Source of the DNA: Rubrobacteraceae bacterium
GTDB lineage: Bacteria > Actinomycetota > Rubrobacteria > Rubrobacterales > Rubrobacteraceae
Length of the DNA: 7,045 bases
Direction of reading: 5' to 3'
Assembly: GCA_013698525.1 (NCBI GenBank)
Contig: JACCSM010000012.1
Coordinates: 1-7,045 of the forward strand
Below, piece by piece: positions 4,926 to 7,045 of the stretch. The notes beneath the pieces are model-generated. The model was not told where the DNA came from. It did no database searches and was given only the letters and a program-made list of their open reading frames with translations. A program made the position numbers and the translations under genes. Position 1 is the first letter of the stretch. Each line of letters opens with the position of its first letter.

Positions 4926-6290
4926 CTAATTGCGGGGAGGTCCTTCCCGGTCGGGAGGGTAATCGTGGTCGTCCTGCCCGTCGGACAGGTCATCCTGGCG
5001 CCGCTCGCGTGGGCCGAATTCGCGCCGCGTCTCAGGCCAGTCGAAGAGGTCGTCAGGCAGCCCGGGTAGAAAATCTTCATCAGAGGGCTCGCGTCTGGCC
5101 CGGCCGCTCGATGTCGGTGGCTCCTCGACAACGTCTGGGTACGGCTTCGGAGGCGGGATTCTGGCCGGGTACCTTCCCCCGAGTTTGCGGACTACCCGCG
5201 GCACGTTACCACGTTCGGCTTCGAACACCGTGGGGCGTGGGCTGAGATCTACCGTATCGTCCGATGGGCCAGTGATGTCCGTAGAAGGTTGCGCCTCGCC
5301 GCCCTCGTCCACGTAGTGGGTTTCGGCCTCTTCGTTCGTCTCCGGGGCCGGGTGGACGTGATCCAGGTAACGGGCGTCGCCCGTCAGGAAGGCGAGAATC
5401 TGGGCGTTGAACTCGGCGATACGCTCGATCATGGGCAGGTGGCCGCATTCGTCTATAAGGCAGATCTCGGACTTGTCAACGCCCCCAGCCCACGCCCCGA
5501 CCGATTGAGGGTCGACGATCTGGTCCTCCTCCCCTGAGACGACTAGGAGTGGGATCTTTATGATCCTGGCCTGCCTGGCGAGCCGGCCGCGGGAGATCTC
5601 ACGCCTCGAGATACTCAGGGTCTTGGATACAGCGGCGGGCGTGGACCGTCCAGCGTCATCCACTACCACTTCTGTGAGGTCGTCAGAGTCGGCGACGAAG
5701 GGCCGCATCCAGAGGCGGCGAATAGGACGCGCCACGCGCCCCAAGGCGTAGAAGATGGGGCCGACGACGGGCACGGTGACGAGCCACAGCAGGGTCGGAA
5801 GGTCGATCTGGTTCTCGTCGGCCGGGGTCGCGATGACGACGAGACGTCCTACGACGTCGGGATGATCGGCCGCGAGCTTTACGGCCATGGCCCCGCCGAG
5901 GTCGTGGCCGATGACGTTGGCGTGGGTCAGGCCGAAGTGGGCGCAGAAAGCGTAGAGAAGCCTGCTCCCGTTTCGTATACCGTATCCAGAGAGGGGCTTG
6001 TCCGACTCACCGAAACCGCTCAGGTCGAGGGTATATACAGTGAAGCGCTGCGCCAGACGCCCTGCGAGCTGCTCCCAGATGCGGGACGAGGATAACCAGC
6101 CGTGTACGAGTACGACCGCGGGCCCCCCGCCGATGACGTTGTAGCGGATCCACGCCCCCTCGAGTTCCAGATACTCAGTGTCGCGGGCGCTCTCGACTTC
6201 CCTGGCGTCGCGCCCGAGCGCGACGGAGGCGGCGAGTATCACAGCAACCGCGACGAACAAGACTATCAATGTGATGCCCATGGTAGCCAT
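4926..6290 (-). CDS. Membrane-anchored alpha/beta hydrolase with Asp nucleophile and long disordered tail
   Basis: Predicted hydrolase of 454 residues in three parts. Residues 4-26 form one hydrophobic helix, a signal-anchor that would leave the rest outside the membrane if N-in. Residues about 38-303 are an alpha/beta-hydrolase domain: oxyanion region LVHGWLSSS (61-69), DLSGFGESDKP (89-99), nucleophile elbow IGHDLGG (127-133) with Asp130 as nucleophile, acid Asp256 in VSGEEDQIVDP, and His284 in DECGHLPMIE. An Asp at the elbow is typical of epoxide hydrolases and haloalkane or fluoroacetate dehalogenases, rather than the Ser of esterases; the HGxP motif usual in epoxide hydrolases is absent, so the reaction is open. 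Residues about 305-454 are low-complexity, rich in Asp, Glu, Pro and Arg, with no visible domain. The ATG at 6288-6290 has no clear Shine-Dalgarno sequence; ATG 6279-6281 (Met4) is an alternative. It follows the 73-aa gene by 54 bases. Confidence 0.88.
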   Translation of the reverse strand: MATMGITLIVLFVAVAVILAASVALGRDAREVESARDTEYLELEGAWIRYNVIGGGPAVVLVHGWLSSSRIWEQLAGRLAQRFTVYTLDLSGFGESDKPLSGYGIRNGSRLLYAFCAHFGLTHANVIGHDLGGAMAVKLAADHPDVVGRLVVIATPADENQIDLPTLLWLVTVPVVGPIFYALGRVARPIRRLWMRPFVADSDDLTEVVVDDAGRSTPAAVSKTLSISRREISRGRLARQARIIKIPLLVVSGEEDQIVDPQSVGAWAGGVDKSEICLIDECGHLPMIERIAEFNAQILAFLTGDARYLDHVHPAPETNEEAETHYVDEGGEAQPSTDITGPSDDTVDLSPRPTVFEAERGNVPRVVRKLGGRYPARIPPPKPYPDVVEEPPTSSGRARREPSDEDFLPGLPDDLFDWPETRREFGPRERRQDDLSDGQDDHDYPPDREGPPRN

Positions 6291-6344
6291 GATAACGCAA
6301 GAACGGGGGCTCTCGCATGATCCGCGGGTGTGCCGCCCTCCTCT

Positions 6345-6566
6345 TTATGAGCTCCAGCGGCTGCTCACGACCCGCCGGATAATTAAGGAGGCGATGATCG
6401 TCGAAGCCAGCGAGAACCCTGCCTGGAGTACCGCTTCCTTCACGTCATCCCTGACGCCGCGGATCTCCGGTTCCTGTATCAGCCTGTCTGCGAGCTGACT
6501 CGCAAGCACGTAGGCGATCCCCGTCGACAGGATCGAGATCACACGCTTCTGCATCTCGTCGTTCAT
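6345..6566 (-). CDS. Small membrane protein of unknown function, 73 aa
   Basis: I do not recognise a family. The 73 residues have two hydrophobic helices, about 8-28 (ISILSTGIAYVLASQLADRL) and 45-67, joined by a charged loop containing QEPEIRGVRDDVKEA. The second helix is followed by RR and a short polar tail. The pattern suggests a two-pass or hairpin membrane protein; it could be a holin-like or membrane-stress protein, but nothing proves that. The ATG at 6564-6566 is well supported by GGGAGG 9 bases upstream (6576-6581). It ends in TAA 54 bases before the hydrolase ATG, and the two reading frames are in phase, separated only by this stop and 18 codons. It is 69 bases downstream of the 108-aa gene; the gap holds a 9-bp inverted repeat. 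Confidence 0.75.
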   Translation of the reverse strand: MNDEMQKRVISILSTGIAYVLASQLADRLIQEPEIRGVRDDVKEAVLQAGFSLASTIIASLIIRRVVSSRWSS

Positions 6567-6597
6567 GGTACTGTACCTCCCGCTCTCTCCACAGACC

Positions 6598-6632
6598 GGA
6601 ACGAAGGTTCTACGCCGTCTTGTCTTCGTTCC
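6598..6632. repeat. Perfect 9-bp inverted repeat between the two small genes
   Basis: GGAACGAAG (6598-6606) and CTTCGTTCC (6624-6632) are perfect complements across a 17-base spacer. The element lies just past the 108-aa gene stop and upstream of the 73-aa gene's ribosome binding site. No T run follows on the minus strand, so it is more likely an operator, an mRNA processing or stability stem, or an attenuator than a simple terminator. Confidence 0.6.
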
Positions 6633-6635
6633 CGC

Positions 6636-6962
6636 TCAGCCGATACTCTCGCGCCTGCCGTGGCTGTAGAGGTACTCCAATTGGGAGCGAAGGAGGGTAC
6701 GGTCATAGAGGCCCGCGTGGCAGTCTATGCAGAAAAGCACCTCCTCGGGGCGTCCAGGGTGCAGGTCGTTGTCCATCATGAAATCAAGGAGCTCCTTGTA
6801 CTCTTCGCCGACCTGATCCACAAACTCCGAAAACGAGATGCGGCCAGAGATCAAACGTTCGCAAGCTTCGCACGGATCCAGCTTTCCCAGACGACGGTTG
6901 GTGTGCCTCACGATGAGCCCGGGGGCGATGTCTCCCAGACCCATTCCCTCCTTCATCACCAA
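6636..6962 (-). CDS. Probable zinc-binding CxxC protein of unknown function, 108 aa
   Basis: I do not recognise a named family. The protein is soluble by appearance, with no signal peptide or membrane segment. Two Cys pairs stand out: C31-E-A-C34 and C78-I-D-C81 followed by His82, separated by a mostly helical, acidic stretch with SFSEFVDQVGEEYKELLDFM (43-62). This spacing fits a four-Cys zinc site of ribbon or knuckle type. The second pair also reads as CxxCH, the haem c motif, but without an export signal haem attachment is unlikely. The start is ambiguous: TTG (6960-6962), GTG (6957-6959) and ATG (6954-6956) are consecutive in-frame codons, lying 5, 8 and 11 bases after AAGGGA (6968-6973). 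It ends in TGA 69 bases before the 73-aa gene and is probably the first of three minus-strand genes. Confidence 0.72.
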   Translation of the reverse strand: MVMKEGMGLGDIAPGLIVRHTNRRLGKLDPCEACERLISGRISFSEFVDQVGEEYKELLDFMMDNDLHPGRPEEVLFCIDCHAGLYDRTLLRSQLEYLYSHGRRESIG

Positions 6963-6967
6963 GACGG

Positions 6968-6973
6968 TCCCTT
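6968..6973 (-). promoter_or_regulatory. Ribosome binding site of the 108-aa gene
   Basis: AAGGGA on the minus strand serves three adjacent possible starts, TTG, GTG and ATG. Normal spacing of 5-11 bases is satisfied by all three, so the first residue of the protein is uncertain by at most two codons. A later ATG (6942-6944) sits too close to an AGGAGG-like run to be preferred. Confidence 0.5.
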
Positions 6974-7020
6974 TCTAGCCCCCGGAGGGGTCGTTCCCCG
7001 TTTTCCTGACACCCCTTAGG

Positions 7021-7045
7021 CCGCCGGCGCCCCTTCCGCTGGCGG
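7021..7045. repeat. Strong inverted repeat at the right window edge
   Basis: CCGCCGGCG and CGCTGGCGG flank CCCCTTC, giving a 9-bp stem with one G-U wobble if transcribed on the plus strand (A-C mismatch on the minus strand). It lies upstream of the minus-strand gene trio. It could be the terminator of a plus- or minus-strand neighbour outside the window; the edge hides any T tract. Confidence 0.45.

Noticed and set aside
6717..6731. CIDCH as a haem c attachment site
   Set aside because: The 108-aa protein has no signal peptide or membrane helix to take it to where cytochrome c haem is attached, and a second CxxC pair makes zinc binding more likely.

Overview
This 7 kb window comes from a GC-rich bacterial chromosome. 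The inventory (a class II fructose-bisphosphate aldolase, an orphan sortase with an N-terminal membrane anchor, a NodI/NodJ-like exporter) and the GTG and TTG starts suit a high-GC Gram-positive bacterium. A Rubrobacter-like actinobacterium is my best guess, but that is inference from style and gene content; no rRNA or other marker gene is present to prove it.

Layout, left to right. (1) The left edge cuts off the 3' end of fba on the minus strand (289 codons visible). It is preceded by a plausible promoter whose transcript would begin with an 8-bp stem-loop. (2) A sortase gene follows upstream on the same strand, separated by a GC-rich hairpin that probably ends sortase transcription. (3) A 369-bp divergent intergenic region holds candidate promoters facing both ways and no convincing gene. 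(4) A plus-strand operon of three genes follows: an ABC-2 exporter ATPase with a TTG start, its permease (TAG stop and GTG start share one G), and a GNAT N-acetyltransferase 27 bp later, closed by a perfect 10-bp terminator-like hairpin. (5) A 225-bp convergent, non-coding, hairpin-rich spacer follows. (6) The right third is minus-strand. In transcription order it carries a 108-aa protein with two CxxC pairs, a 73-aa small membrane protein, and a 454-aa membrane-anchored alpha/beta hydrolase with an Asp nucleophile and a long disordered acidic tail.

The clearest functional unit is the exporter plus GNAT operon, which looks like a transport and modification pair, possibly for self-protection or lipid/glycan export. 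The minus-strand trio at the right may be co-transcribed; two of its members are predicted membrane proteins and none has an obvious pathway. Points worth following up are a 35-bp imperfect repeat found at the 3' ends of both the sortase and the hydrolase genes, the hydrolase architecture, an LPETG motif inside the sortase itself, and a perfect 9-bp inverted repeat between the two small genes. I found no mobile element, CRISPR array, tRNA or rRNA, and no clear evidence of a wholly new system.
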